This document shows positions 16,655 to 25,808 of a DNA stretch of 64,000 nt, piece by piece. Source of the stretch: an uncultured Methanoregula sp. GTDB lineage: Archaea > Halobacteriota > Methanomicrobia > Methanomicrobiales > Methanospirillaceae. Under the pieces are notes generated by a model. That model had not been told where the DNA came from and made no database searches. It was given only the letters and a program-made list of their open reading frames with translations. Positions within the stretch are counted from its first letter, which is position 1, and each line of letters opens with the position of its first letter. The stretch spans positions 248,001-312,000 of the forward strand of contig NZ_OY787453.1 of NCBI RefSeq assembly GCF_963678795.1. Direction: 5' to 3'. A program made the position numbers and the translations under genes.

Positions 16655-18297
16655 TATGCCTGTGCTGAATTTGCCTGCCGCTTATAGCGCTCGCGGATAC
16701 TCCCGATGGTCTCGATCTCGGTGAGATCCTTATCGTCGCGGATCCGGATGAACCGGGGGAACCTGAGTGCAAACCCCCCCTCGTAATTCTGGCTTGCCTG
16801 CAGTTCGGCATACCCGACTTCAAAAACGAGCGATGGCTCAAATGTCACTTCTTTACCCGATTTCCGGATCACACCCTCCTTCAGCAGATCGTACACTTCG
16901 GCCAGCTGTTCGTCAGAGAACCCGGTTGCAACCCTGCTTAATGGGACGAGTTTTCCTGCATCCTGGCAGGCTACAAGGAACGATCCAAAAACATGCGCCC
17001 GTTTCCCCTCGCCCCATTCTGCCCCGATGACCGCGAGGTCAAGTGTGTCCACCTGAGGCTTGATCTTGATCCAGTTCTTTCCCCTCTGCCCTGGAGTGTA
17101 GGGGGACGAAGGCACCTTGATCATGATCCCTTCATGACCGGCAGCAAGCGCATCAGCGTACATTTTCTCTATTATCACTTGGTCGCTGCTCGTTACCTGG
17201 GGTGCCACGAACTGGCGGACCGTACTTTCCAGTCGTTTCCGTCGCTCGGAGAAAGGCAGGTCGATGAGGGTTTCACCGTCGAGATATAGGATGTCGAAGA
17301 CATTGGGGACCATCTCGATTGCCCCGGTTGCCTCGGCCACATCATGCCGGCGGCGGAACCTGCGCAGCACGGACTGGAAAGGCATGGGTTTACCACCTTT
17401 AACGGCAATGACCTCGCCATCAAGGATCACGTCGTGATCGGTTGCCATCATCAGCTGCTCTATCACATCCGGCAGGGCTGCGGTCACGTCCTCGAGCCTG
17501 CGGGAGTAGAGCCGGGCCCAGTTGCCTTTCTTGTGGAACTGGAACCGGGAGCCGTCATATTTGTACTCGGCGGCAATTTCCCCGTGCTCCTGGATCATTT
17601 CGGGAATGGTACCCTGCTGGGCAAGCATCATCCGTAACGGGTGGAACGGCGTGATGCGGACTTCGCCGAGGGCATCCGGTCCGATCTTTGCAAGCCGCGC
17701 AACTTCGCCCATATCGTTGAGCGCCTGCATAGCATGCTCCACGAGGTCTGAGTCCACGCCAAATGCTTTTGCGATCGCCTCCCGCACACTGCCTTCCCCG
17801 ACACCAATCCGGAGCTCTTCGAGCATGATCCGGGCAAGGTACCGGCCCTCAAGCGGGTGGGCGTTTGCGAGCAACCGTCGGACTTCGAGCAGTTTCTCCC
17901 GCTGGGATTTTTTCCCCTCCTGCCCGGCAATACTGACAAGGGCACGGTAGACATGCACCAGATCAAGTTCTTCGTGGAAGAATGTCATCTGGGATTTTGC
18001 GAGCAGCAGTTCTTCGACCGCCCGGCCGACATCTCCGGTAACATTGATCCGCTCGATCACTTCCTCTTTTTTTATGCCTGCCACGTACCCGATCGCCTCA
18101 TAGAGCAGGTTCGGGCCTATGCCGAGTTTCTGCGAACTCCAGTCAGGAAAAATCCTGCCCATAACAAAGCGGACAAAGACCGGCAGTTCCTCGTCAGAGA
18201 GCCCGGGAAGGACACTGCTTATGATCCCAATCATATCAAGCCGGCCGGCTGTACCTTCGAGCCGTTCGCAGCACCGGGAAAAATCCATAAAGAGCAT
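16645..18297 (-). CDS. lig: ATP-dependent DNA ligase
   Basis: This protein of about 550 residues is a typical archaeal/eukaryotic-type DNA ligase: an N-terminal helical DNA-binding domain ([16 protein letters not shown] onward), a nucleotidyltransferase core with the adenylated Lys in [12 protein letters not shown], later motifs ([26 protein letters not shown]), and an OB domain with [21 protein letters not shown]. It seals nicks in replication and repair. The frame stays open to 18477, but the extra 60 codons look non-coding and a TATA-like TATATAAAA lies on this strand at about 18418-18427, so I start at 18297 (18288 is the alternative). The 3' end overlaps nreA by 10 bases. Confidence 0.93.
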   Translation of the reverse strand: MLFMDFSRCCERLEGTAGRLDMIGIISSVLPGLSDEELPVFVRFVMGRIFPDWSSQKLGIGPNLLYEAIGYVAGIKKEEVIERINVTGDVGRAVEELLLAKSQMTFFHEELDLVHVYRALVSIAGQEGKKSQREKLLEVRRLLANAHPLEGRYLARIMLEELRIGVGEGSVREAIAKAFGVDSDLVEHAMQALNDMGEVARLAKIGPDALGEVRITPFHPLRMMLAQQGTIPEMIQEHGEIAAEYKYDGSRFQFHKKGNWARLYSRRLEDVTAALPDVIEQLMMATDHDVILDGEVIAVKGGKPMPFQSVLRRFRRRHDVAEATGAIEMVPNVFDILYLDGETLIDLPFSERRKRLESTVRQFVAPQVTSSDQVIIEKMYADALAAGHEGIMIKVPSSPYTPGQRGKNWIKIKPQVDTLDLAVIGAEWGEGKRAHVFGSFLVACQDAGKLVPLSRVATGFSDEQLAEVYDLLKEGVIRKSGKEVTFEPSLVFEVGYAELQASQNYEGGFALRFPRFIRIRDDKDLTEIETIGSIRERYKRQANSAQAYQN

Positions 18298-18451
18298 GGC
18301 GTAACTTGCCTGAGATGTTGCTTTGGGGCATGGATTAACGTTTTGTTTTTCCGGCCCGGTGGCAACACCTGCTATTCCGGCCACGTGTCTGACCAAAGAA
18401 CTGAGAGTAATGTGTGATTTTATATATCCCGGCAGGTTTTGATGACTGTCG

Positions 18452-19240
18452 TTATAACCGGAGACACTGGGGCCCATCAGAAGTGGTCCCCTCCTGAGTG
18501 GCGACGATCACCCGGTTCTCCTCGTAAAAGAGACCAAGGCCCTCCCGGGCGCTCCCCATCGCTTTCTCCGGTGTATTGTTCATCTCGCTTAAGTGGGCGA
18601 GGATGACGTGCGGGACATCTTTCCCGAAGCCCTGCAGGCATGCAGCCGCTGCCGGGTTCGAGAGGTGTCCCCGCTTCGAACGGATGCGGCGTTTGAGGGA
18701 CTCCGGGTAAGGGCCGTTCTCAAGCATATCCGGGCAGTGATTGCTTTCGAGCACAATCCCGTCGCAGACCCTGAGCAGGTCCAGCATCCTTGGCGTCAGG
18801 ATGCCCGTATCGGTGCAGTACCCGATCCGGCAGTCTCCCTCGGTGATGATGAACCCGCACGGCTCAGCAGCATCGTGGGATGTGGCAAACGGCTCGATTA
18901 AAAAATCCCCGATCCTGAATGGTTCATGGTACCGGCACACCCGGCTCTCCAGCGGTTTTGAGGAAGTGCGCCGGTGATTCAGGAAATCGGCAAGCGTACC
19001 TTCCGTTGCATAGACCGGCAGTTCCAGCTTGCGGCAGAGAACATCGAGTCCCCGGACATGATCCCCGTGCTCGTGGGTGACGATGATTGCCTGAATCTGT
19101 TCCGGATCAAGCCCGGCCCGGCCCATGCGCAGGAGTGTCTCCCTGGCACTCAAACCGGCATCGACGAGGATGCTTCCCCCGCATCCCTCGAGGACAACGG
19201 AGTTCCCTTTACTCCCGCTTGCAAGAACGGTGCAACGCAT
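18452..19240 (-). CDS. Metallo-beta-lactamase-fold hydrolase (YycJ/WalJ-like)
   Basis: This 262-residue protein begins [16 protein letters not shown] and carries the metal-binding THEHGDH loop, then further metal ligands in TSHDA, TDTG and SNHCPD, and a final HLSEMNN. These features fit the small YycJ/WalJ branch of the fold, which includes likely nucleases acting on DNA. The frame is open further upstream to 19438, but that stretch lacks coding character and the family normally starts at this Met. It lies upstream of the ligase gene on the same strand, a DNA repair context that agrees with a nuclease role. The substrate is inferred. Confidence 0.88.
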   Translation of the reverse strand: MRCTVLASGSKGNSVVLEGCGGSILVDAGLSARETLLRMGRAGLDPEQIQAIIVTHEHGDHVRGLDVLCRKLELPVYATEGTLADFLNHRRTSSKPLESRVCRYHEPFRIGDFLIEPFATSHDAAEPCGFIITEGDCRIGYCTDTGILTPRMLDLLRVCDGIVLESNHCPDMLENGPYPESLKRRIRSKRGHLSNPAAAACLQGFGKDVPHVILAHLSEMNNTPEKAMGSAREGLGLFYEENRVIVATQEGTTSDGPQCLRL

Positions 19241-19361
19241 TGTCTCATTATTCGTCGTGCTCGTATTAGAGTCTGTTACCTCTGCTGCAGGGAGCCGGGA
19301 TAAAAAATAAAACGGGAATGGATCTGCGGGAAAGATCCTTAAAAAAAGACTTGAGTAACCG

Positions 19362-19547
19362 TTATTTCTTTGGCCTGAGCGCCTCGTACTCGGCAAGGAC
19401 CGGGGCGATCGTCTTTGTGGATATGGAACGCCGCACAAGTGCGGTGAGTTTGCGGCAGTAGTGGATATGGGCCATCTGGAAGCTGACGATAAGACCGAAA
19501 CAGAAACAGGTTACAATGACCAGGGAATAACTGACAAAATCTACCAT
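19362..19547 (-). CDS. Tiny single-pass membrane protein, paralogue of its neighbour
   Basis: This 61-residue protein has one N-terminal membrane helix (about 5-27) followed by HIHYCRKLTALVRRS and a short charged tail. It resembles the next gene upstream (19562-19750) in length, helix position and the segment after the helix (HYCRKLTALV versus HYTRRFMIVA). They are 14 bases apart and surely one transcript. GGAGG lies just before the ATG. Function is unknown. Confidence 0.7.
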   Translation of the reverse strand: MVDFVSYSLVIVTCFCFGLIVSFQMAHIHYCRKLTALVRRSISTKTIAPVLAEYEALRPKK

Positions 19548-19561
19548 GCTTTTTCCTCCTG

Positions 19562-19750
19562 TTATGTCTCCCGCTGGAGTTCGTCAACGATCGGGATGAC
19601 CGAGTCTGCGTCGGAACATTCTTTTGCAACAATCATGAATCGCCGTGTATAGTGCATGATCAGGAGCTGGTATCCGAGGATCAGGCCGATGGCGAACGTG
19701 AGGATCCCGATCCCGATATAAATCAGAATATCCGTGAAAAGTTCAGGCAT
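19562..19750 (-). CDS. Tiny single-pass membrane protein, first of a paralogous pair
   Basis: This 62-residue protein starts MPELFTDILIYIG, has one membrane helix (about 7-29) and continues LIMHYTRRFMIVAKECSD. It is the upstream member of the pair with 19362-19547. An in-frame Met 12 bases earlier (19762) is possible. The two proteins could form a hetero-oligomer in the membrane; that is inference from their pairing and likeness. Confidence 0.7.
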   Translation of the reverse strand: MPELFTDILIYIGIGILTFAIGLILGYQLLIMHYTRRFMIVAKECSDADSVIPIVDELQRET

Positions 19751-20070
19751 AGCGTATCTCAATGACTGTTACTTTAGACAACCTGATAAATTTATTGACT
19801 GGATTTTGACGTTCTGCTAGTACGTGGATGGAAGTGGCTCTGATCCCGGTAAGGACCGGGGAATCCTGGGCAAGACCCAGTTTCTCACACGATCTCCTCG
19901 TGATCAGGATAAAAAGCGGGGAACCGCAGTTCACCTTCCTGAAAGGAAACCTCAAAAAACCTTCGTGACATGAAAATTACCGAAGCATCGTCAAACAATA
20001 AATTTAAGTTAATAACATAAAAAAGTAAAAGAAAAATAATAAATAAATCTGGAATGAACGTATTCAGTTA
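19751..20070. other. Divergent AT-rich promoter region
   Basis: This 320-base spacer separates the small membrane-protein pair (minus) from the exported protein at 20071 (plus). The part nearest the plus gene (about 19990-20056) is almost pure A/T with several possible TATA boxes. I see no gene or clear dyad. Confidence 0.5.
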
Positions 20071-20859
20071 ATGGACCGCATATTATCGGATCGCGCTGTC
20101 AAGATAATCGTCCTGATTGTCGGGGTCATCCTGATCATCGATATGGTTAATGTTTTTTTTGTGGGAGGTCCATCTGCGGCTTCTCTCGTTATTAAACCCG
20201 GATCTGTGGCTTCCGGTTCCGAAATATCCTCCAGTGCAGCAACCAGGCCAACCCCGGGAAATATATCCGGCACGCAGAACACAGAGAGTTCATCAGGTTC
20301 CGTCCCGGCAATTTACGTTCCTACAAAAGCAACACCCGTCCCGACGGTCCCGTATGTCATCGAGGTAACGCCCATCCGGGATACGACCACTACTGCTCCC
20401 CTGAGAGCTACCCCGCCCCCGACGCAGGCAGCCCCGGAAGAGGATACCTATGCATTGATTTACTCGGGTGATCTTTCCTATCTCCCGACAAACGCTCCCA
20501 CGGCAGTGGCATTCAACGTGGTAAACCCCCCCCTGGTTATCAAATTCACTGTCGACCCCGTAATGACGAGCCATATCTCGGTTTCTATCAACCGGTCGGC
20601 AAAGAAGACCGGGCCTTCTTCTACGGATACTTTTTACAATACAACCTATCCTTCGGAAGAGTCCCGGTTCACCGTTACGGTCTACGACAAGGAGACCGGT
20701 GGGAAACTCGACCAGGACGGGTACGGAGGTCTTTTTGATCAGGACACCGAAAATACGTTCATTATACGCAAACCCGGAAGTTACCTGATCCAGTTTGAAG
20801 GTGTGCAGTCTACTGTCCACGTTGATATGCTGTTAAAGAAAGAAGGAAACATTGCATAA
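20071..20859 (+). CDS. Membrane-anchored exported protein of unknown function
   Basis: This 262-residue protein has an N-terminal membrane helix (about 10-32), then a long Ser/Thr/Pro-rich linker (about 35-125) of the kind used as a spacer through the archaeal surface layer. A compact beta-rich domain follows (about 128-258) with no Cys and several possible N-glycosylation sites (NRS, NTT). The end, VQSTVHVDMLLKKEG, resembles a carbohydrate- or protein-binding beta sandwich only in general character. It is probably anchored by its uncleaved helix and displays the domain outside the cell. I recognise no family. Confidence 0.75.
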   Translation: MDRILSDRAVKIIVLIVGVILIIDMVNVFFVGGPSAASLVIKPGSVASGSEISSSAATRPTPGNISGTQNTESSSGSVPAIYVPTKATPVPTVPYVIEVTPIRDTTTTAPLRATPPPTQAAPEEDTYALIYSGDLSYLPTNAPTAVAFNVVNPPLVIKFTVDPVMTSHISVSINRSAKKTGPSSTDTFYNTTYPSEESRFTVTVYDKETGGKLDQDGYGGLFDQDTENTFIIRKPGSYLIQFEGVQSTVHVDMLLKKEGNIA

Positions 20860-21208
20860 CATCTCTATTTAGGAATTCTCCTCTTTTTTTTGTAAATGCG
20901 ATCCTGATGTCGTTTTCAACCTGGCATCTACCCGGATGAGGCTTTTCAGATACCGGAACCGCCGTCCCTTACCCCCCGGGGCAACCTCTGCAGATGCGGC
21001 AACGGATCCGAGAGGAGCCGGAACGGATTGTTCATATCCCGGAAACTCCGGTTTTTACGGTATGAACCTGCGGGTAATCCCAAAAGAGAACGTTTTTCTG
21101 GCAACTCTTTGTTCCGGATGGGGGGAACAATAAAGAAACCATGAATTGCTGAACGCAACGTTCCGCCCGGTACCATTTCCTGCAGCATATACAAAAAACC
21201 CTGTAAGA
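20860..21208. other. Intergenic region with a T-run and a hairpin
   Basis: This 349-base spacer lies between two convergent genes. A run of eight T at 20884-20891 probably ends the plus-strand transcript. TTGTTCC (21109-21115) and GGAACAA (21124-21130) form a 7-base-pair hairpin with an 8-base loop. Short frames here look non-coding. Confidence 0.5.
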
Positions 21209-22066
21209 TCAGAACGGGAAGACCCGGCTCACTACAATGAGGATGAGGATAAAAGCCGCAAGCAGGATGGCCATGAGTACATCCGGTTTACCAAACGTCT
21301 GTGATTTGTAACAGGAATGGGACGCTGACTGGCGAAATCCCCTGGCCTGCATTGCATCGGCAGTATGTTTCGAGCGTTTGAGCAGGGATACGGTAACCGG
21401 TATGAAGAGCGCCGCGAGCTTGTCCCGGTTGCGGATAAAATTCCCCCGGTCCAGTTCGAGACCCCGGGAGCGCTGGGCATCCATGATCTGCCGGGTATCA
21501 TCCGTAAGGGACGTTGTTGACTGGAGAGCATACCGGAGCGAGAAGGTGAGGGTGGGGGGGATCCTCATACCCCGGAGGCTTCTCGTGAAATCGTCGTGCG
21601 AGGTGGTCATGAGGAAGAGGAACGATATCCCGACAAGAACGAGGAGCCGGAAACCCATTGCCGTGGCGAAAATTACTCCTGCCTGGGTAACTTCGGGATG
21701 AAGAAAACCGACCTGCGCAGAGAACCAGACCGGGCCTCCTGAAACTTTCGAGAAGAAACTGTCGAGAACGATGACAAGGATGAATATGGGCGAGACCAGG
21801 GTAAGTGCACGCAGGAACCTGTTCATGATCCCGGAATTGAAGGCAAGCACCAGTTCAAAGAGAAAGGCGAGGACCAGTACCGGAAGTGAACTGAACACAA
21901 GGGCGACAATGCTCATAAAAATGAGTGCCAGGAGTTTTGTCCGGGGATCGAGACGGTGCAGGAACGAGTCCCCGGGATGGAACCGGAGAAGTTCCAACCG
22001 CCGGAGTTTCCGTCGTTTCTTTCCTTTTTCCGGAAGATCGCCTTCAGGAGTCACCGGATGATTCAC
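21209..22066 (-). CDS. ecfT: ECF transporter transmembrane component EcfT
   Basis: This 285-residue protein has five to six membrane helices and, in the cytoplasmic coupling helices, the two Arg-Gly motifs of EcfT: AQRSRGLE (about 205) and MQARGF (about 245), which insert into grooves of the ATPases. It is the last gene of the five-gene minus-strand operon, and its start overlaps the end of the ATPase gene by 23 bases. It transmits ATP hydrolysis to the substrate-binding S subunit. Confidence 0.92.
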   Translation of the reverse strand: MNHPVTPEGDLPEKGKKRRKLRRLELLRFHPGDSFLHRLDPRTKLLALIFMSIVALVFSSLPVLVLAFLFELVLAFNSGIMNRFLRALTLVSPIFILVIVLDSFFSKVSGGPVWFSAQVGFLHPEVTQAGVIFATAMGFRLLVLVGISFLFLMTTSHDDFTRSLRGMRIPPTLTFSLRYALQSTTSLTDDTRQIMDAQRSRGLELDRGNFIRNRDKLAALFIPVTVSLLKRSKHTADAMQARGFRQSASHSCYKSQTFGKPDVLMAILLAAFILILIVVSRVFPF

Positions 22067-23609
22067 CCCCGGCCAGGTTAACTACCCGGGATCCGCGAGA
22101 TTTTCGCTCATCGGTGTCAATGTGACCGGCCGAGATCCGGATGAACCGGTCCCCGCATGCCGCCCCGAATTCCTCGTCATGGGTGGCAACAATGACCGTT
22201 TTCTTAATATCGCATAACCCCCGGAGAAATACGGTGAATGCGCTTTTGAGATCCTGGTCGAGACCGAACGTGGGTTCGTCAAGGATGATGACCGGGGTAT
22301 CCATCGTGAGAATGCCTGCGAGTGCAACCCTCTGTTTCTCTCCGCCCGAAAGACCGAGAGGGGGCGTGGAAGGATCGATATGCGAAAGAGAGCACTGGTC
22401 ACGTATCTTTAGAATAATCTTTCCAATCTCCTCATCTGCCATCCCGAGATTGCGGGGACCGAATGCAAGTTCGTCAGTAATGGTGCTCTCGAAGAGCTGG
22501 TGATCGGCATGCTGGTTGAGGAGGCCTACTGCATGTGCCGCGCCTGCTACGGTTTTTTTCCTGAGCGGTTCTGCCCCGAGAAATACACTCCCGCGATCCG
22601 GAATGAGGAGGCCGTTGCAGTGTTTTAAGAGGGTAGTTTTTCCCGAACCGTTCGCCCCTGTGATAACCGTAAGTTCCCCGGGATAGAAGTCGAGGGTGAT
22701 CCCGTCAAGGACGGTTGTCTTTGCACCGGGATACCGGTAACACACGTCCCGGAGCGAGAGGGTGGGGGTGCAAACCTTCCCGGAGGGATTTGTGGAAATC
22801 TCCTGTGGGGGTATCTCCTGTACAGAAGCCCGTGCCCCCTCGGACGAACGGTTCAGGGTGGACGGGAGATCCCAGGTACTGCACGGTTGAATGGGCAGAT
22901 CGCGTTTCTTATCGGACAGGATCGTCCCTGCCTCCATCACGATGATGCGGTCGGTCATGGGGAGCAGGTATCCCGTCCGGTGCTCAAAAACGATGATGGT
23001 GATCGAGAGACTTTTCCTGAGGTCGGAGAGGAGTTCCGCAAGATTTTGTGCAGAGGCGGCATCGATACCGGAGAACGGTTCGTCCATGACCAGAAGGGAA
23101 GGCTGCATGGCGATGACCGAAGCTATCGCCACCCGCTGCCGTTCGCCCCACGAGAGATCACTGATCGGCCTTCCCATGAGGTGTCCGATCTGAAGGAGAG
23201 CGGTGGTCTGGTCCAGCCGTGCCCGGATCTCCTGCTGCGGATAATTCAGGATCTCAAGGCCGAACGCGATCTCGCTCTCCACATCTGCCGTGACCAGCTG
23301 GTACCCGGGATCCTGGAATACCATACCGACATGCGGGGCGAAGTCAGGGGTATCGTATTCCCTTGTGTTCATCCCATGGACGATGACCGATCCCTCCATG
23401 GTCCCGTTCGTTGCATGGGGAATGAGACCGTTCAGGCACCGGGCCAGGGTGGATTTCCCGGAACCGCTCGGGCCGGTGATCAGCGTGAATTCCCCCGGTT
23501 GTATGGTGAGATTGAGATGATGGAGTGCTGTCACGCTCCTTCCCGACAGGGTTTCCGGGTACCGGAACGAGAGATCCCGGATGAGAACCACGGGATCAGG
23601 ACTTGTCAC
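22044..23609 (-). CDS. ECF transporter ATPase, two fused ABC domains
   Basis: This 521-residue protein holds two complete ABC ATPase domains. The first has Walker A GPSGSGKST and signature LSWGERQ; the second has GANGSGKTT and LSGGEKQ. Both have Walker B followed by a catalytic Glu (LLVMDEPFSG and VIILDEPTFG). In most ECF systems the two ATPases are separate proteins, so this is the fused form. It overlaps the S-component gene by 14 bases and EcfT by 23 bases, which implies translational coupling and equal stoichiometry. The Ser-to-Thr-rich linker between domains is near residues 245-275. Confidence 0.94.
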   Translation of the reverse strand: MTSPDPVVLIRDLSFRYPETLSGRSVTALHHLNLTIQPGEFTLITGPSGSGKSTLARCLNGLIPHATNGTMEGSVIVHGMNTREYDTPDFAPHVGMVFQDPGYQLVTADVESEIAFGLEILNYPQQEIRARLDQTTALLQIGHLMGRPISDLSWGERQRVAIASVIAMQPSLLVMDEPFSGIDAASAQNLAELLSDLRKSLSITIIVFEHRTGYLLPMTDRIIVMEAGTILSDKKRDLPIQPCSTWDLPSTLNRSSEGARASVQEIPPQEISTNPSGKVCTPTLSLRDVCYRYPGAKTTVLDGITLDFYPGELTVITGANGSGKTTLLKHCNGLLIPDRGSVFLGAEPLRKKTVAGAAHAVGLLNQHADHQLFESTITDELAFGPRNLGMADEEIGKIILKIRDQCSLSHIDPSTPPLGLSGGEKQRVALAGILTMDTPVIILDEPTFGLDQDLKSAFTVFLRGLCDIKKTVIVATHDEEFGAACGDRFIRISAGHIDTDERKSRGSRVVNLAGGESSGDS

Positions 23610-24141
23610 GGGTGATCACTCCGGCTTTTAAGAGACGGCTCAGGACCAGGGCAGCAATAATACCCCCGAGTCCCCCGAAGATGAAATGGGTTATGGACGC
23701 GGTGCCGATCCCGATGATGATGAATGCCGCGGGAATACCGAGGAAGGTCTGGAGGACAAAGTTCACTACCATCTTTGCAAGATTGCCTGCGGCTCCCGCG
23801 ATGAACCCGGCAGCCGGATGATCCAGCCGGTAGAAAAAGAGGAGCCCGACAAGATCGATTATCCCCCCGAGTGCGAGATAGATGAAGAGGTTGAAGATAT
23901 GGAGGGTATTGAACCCGAAGAGAGTGGCGAGGATTCCCGAGATGAACCCGATATACGTCCCTGCTCCCGGTTTTTTCACGATCCCGACCCCGATGATGAC
24001 CGGGACCACCCAGTAGATGCCCGTATGCCCGGGGATCTTAATGGGAAGAGAGAAGGTTGAGTTCAGGACTACGATGAGTGCGGCGCAGAGCGAGAGAAGG
24101 GCGATCTCGTGCAGGGAAAAATACGGTTTTTTTATCGCCAT
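23596..24141 (-). CDS. ECF transporter substrate-binding S component
   Basis: This 181-residue protein has six membrane helices and the general S-component layout, with a polar N-terminal segment and small-residue-rich first helix (LLSLCAALIVVLNSTF). S components define what an ECF transporter imports, usually a vitamin, its precursor or a metal. Nothing in this sequence names the substrate to me. A 3-base gap separates it from the exported protein gene upstream, so that product is made with the transporter. Confidence 0.85.
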   Translation of the reverse strand: MAIKKPYFSLHEIALLSLCAALIVVLNSTFSLPIKIPGHTGIYWVVPVIIGVGIVKKPGAGTYIGFISGILATLFGFNTLHIFNLFIYLALGGIIDLVGLLFFYRLDHPAAGFIAGAAGNLAKMVVNFVLQTFLGIPAAFIIIGIGTASITHFIFGGLGGIIAALVLSRLLKAGVITRDKS

Positions 24142-24144
24142 TTA

Positions 24145-24951
24145 TCAGGTCCTCACGAATTCTGACCGGACCCTCAGGGTGAAATTGTCCGGCTGCGGGC
24201 GATCCACTGCCACCAGGAGGAGCATCTCGTTGCCCGGTTCAGCCCCGGTGGCAGTAACGTAAAACACGCCATCCAGGTCCGAAGTTTTCGTCACGGTCCC
24301 CATCCGCTTCGAGAGATCGGATGTGATGTGCAGGGACCCCTCGCCGCTCCCCTGCGGAGGATAGTACCTGAGTGTGCAGGTTGTCGCCGTCAGGCCATTG
24401 TAATCAGCCTGCTGGTTGTTGGAAATTGCAATCGTATACTGGCGTGCATCTGAGCGGGCGAGCGGTGTTGCCGCAGGCATGGAGGATCCCGCGGTGGCAG
24501 TGCCGGTGACCTCGAAACCGCAGTTGTTGAATCCGGTCTGGCGGTTCGTCCGCGCAGAGTGGGTGCCGGTTCCCGGGCTGTACACCCCAAATACGGCCCT
24601 GCCGTCAAGGTCGGTAAAATTGTAGGTAATCCGGACCGAGCCGATCTTCTTCACGTTGGGATCGCCACTGACCGGGGTTGCGTTCAGGTCAACGAACATC
24701 AGGTACCAGGTCTCGTTATCCAGGACACCCTGTCCCGGTCCGATTCCCAGGGGATCGTAACCGGGGCGCCAGGACTGAGGGCCGTACAGGAACCCGGCTT
24801 TGGAAAACAGCTGATCGATACGGGTTCCCGGCGTCACGACCGTGGGGCTCTGGGGGAAAAGCGTCTCTCCAAACTGGTCCAGTACAACCATTACCCCGAG
24901 AAAACACCCGATCAGGACAAACACGAGTCCGACCCGGGAACGAAAGTCCAT
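24145..24951 (-). CDS. Exported protein with a circularly permuted R domain, in the ECF operon
   Basis: This 268-residue protein has an N-terminal membrane helix (about 8-27) and an extracellular part built from the same two halves as the R domain in the surface proteins at 28-46 kb, but in reverse order. The 'B' half comes first (FLYGPQSWRP, then WYLMFVDLNA, then VRITYNFTDLDGRAVFGVYS, residues about 48-140). The 'A' half comes last (LHITSDLSKRMGTVTKTSD, then GVFYVTATG, then EMLLLVAVDRPQPDNFTLRV, residues about 190-265). In the others the order is A then B. It lies 1 base after the TiaS-like gene and 3 bases before the S component, so it may work with the importer, for example as an external capture protein; that is inference. 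Confidence 0.8.
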   Translation of the reverse strand: MDFRSRVGLVFVLIGCFLGVMVVLDQFGETLFPQSPTVVTPGTRIDQLFSKAGFLYGPQSWRPGYDPLGIGPGQGVLDNETWYLMFVDLNATPVSGDPNVKKIGSVRITYNFTDLDGRAVFGVYSPGTGTHSARTNRQTGFNNCGFEVTGTATAGSSMPAATPLARSDARQYTIAISNNQQADYNGLTATTCTLRYYPPQGSGEGSLHITSDLSKRMGTVTKTSDLDGVFYVTATGAEPGNEMLLLVAVDRPQPDNFTLRVRSEFVRT

Positions 24952-24952
24952 A

Positions 24953-25657
24953 TCAATCCCGTTTGTCTTCTACCAGCAGGCCACCTTCTTCCTTAACGAA
25001 GAGGACGGTCTTGCCGAAAACCGGGCAGGTGCGGGGAGCTTTGTCAGGCCGTAACTGCACGGTGCCCGTGGTGAACTGTCGTCCGTCAAGAGTGCAGACT
25101 TCATCAACACCATTCTGGAAAAGATCTTCCACGGTACAGGTACCAACTAATTCCCGGATCTTTCCTTTCTGGAGATAGCGCCCGTCGCATTTTGCATAGG
25201 CAAGGCCGAGACCTGCCATTGCGCCAATCACGCCGTCCTCTGTGCCCCCGAGACCTTTGAGCCGGATATTCAGATTTTTTGCCAGCGTACGTGCCCGATC
25301 CTGGGTGAGAATGGTACATTTTGCATCCTGCCCGTAGGCGATGAGCGACGATGTGATCTGATCTGTGGAAGCTACCGCAAGACCGGGATCGCTCCCTTCG
25401 AGGAAATCCCCGAGCATGACCTGTTCCGCAAGCTCGAAGAGATGATCCATCGCTTCGTCCCCGTCGGCCTGCACATGGATGACAGCATCGCTGTTATGCG
25501 AGGTATAGGGAATATCCGGGTGCACGTAGAGCTGGTGGCGGGTGACCCCGAAAACCGGATAATCTGCAACAACGGTGTCTGCGATGGCCCGGGCCAGTTT
25601 CCCGGTTCCCCGGGGGCCCGTGAGGGTATCGGTATCATCAATACAAATGTAGATCAT
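24953..25657 (-). CDS. TiaS-like protein lacking the C-terminal tRNA-binding domains
   Basis: This 234-residue protein begins MIYICIDDTDTLTGPRGTGK, the IDDTD signature of the kinase-like domain of TiaS, the archaeal enzyme that puts agmatine on tRNA-Ile2 wobble cytidine. Full TiaS is roughly 420 residues with OB and zinc-ribbon domains that hold the tRNA; these are missing here. It is the first gene of the ECF operon, so a role in modifying or phosphorylating the imported compound is an alternative to tRNA modification. An AT-rich promoter region lies at 25680-25735. Confidence 0.75.
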   Translation of the reverse strand: MIYICIDDTDTLTGPRGTGKLARAIADTVVADYPVFGVTRHQLYVHPDIPYTSHNSDAVIHVQADGDEAMDHLFELAEQVMLGDFLEGSDPGLAVASTDQITSSLIAYGQDAKCTILTQDRARTLAKNLNIRLKGLGGTEDGVIGAMAGLGLAYAKCDGRYLQKGKIRELVGTCTVEDLFQNGVDEVCTLDGRQFTTGTVQLRPDKAPRTCPVFGKTVLFVKEEGGLLVEDKRD

Positions 25658-25808
25658 AGGAGCATCTCCCTGTACTGTGGGACAGATAATACATAATGTT
25701 TGTTAATTTGTTATATTTGTTCAATTTATGTAATTGATTCCGGATAAGGAAACGGGTATGACCCGGGTAGTTGTCAGCGCCTGGGACAGGAGTTATACCG
25801 GAATAGTA

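Noticed and set aside
18298..18477. N-terminal extension of the DNA ligase frame
   Set aside because: The extra 60 codons lack coding character, and a TATA-like element lies within them.
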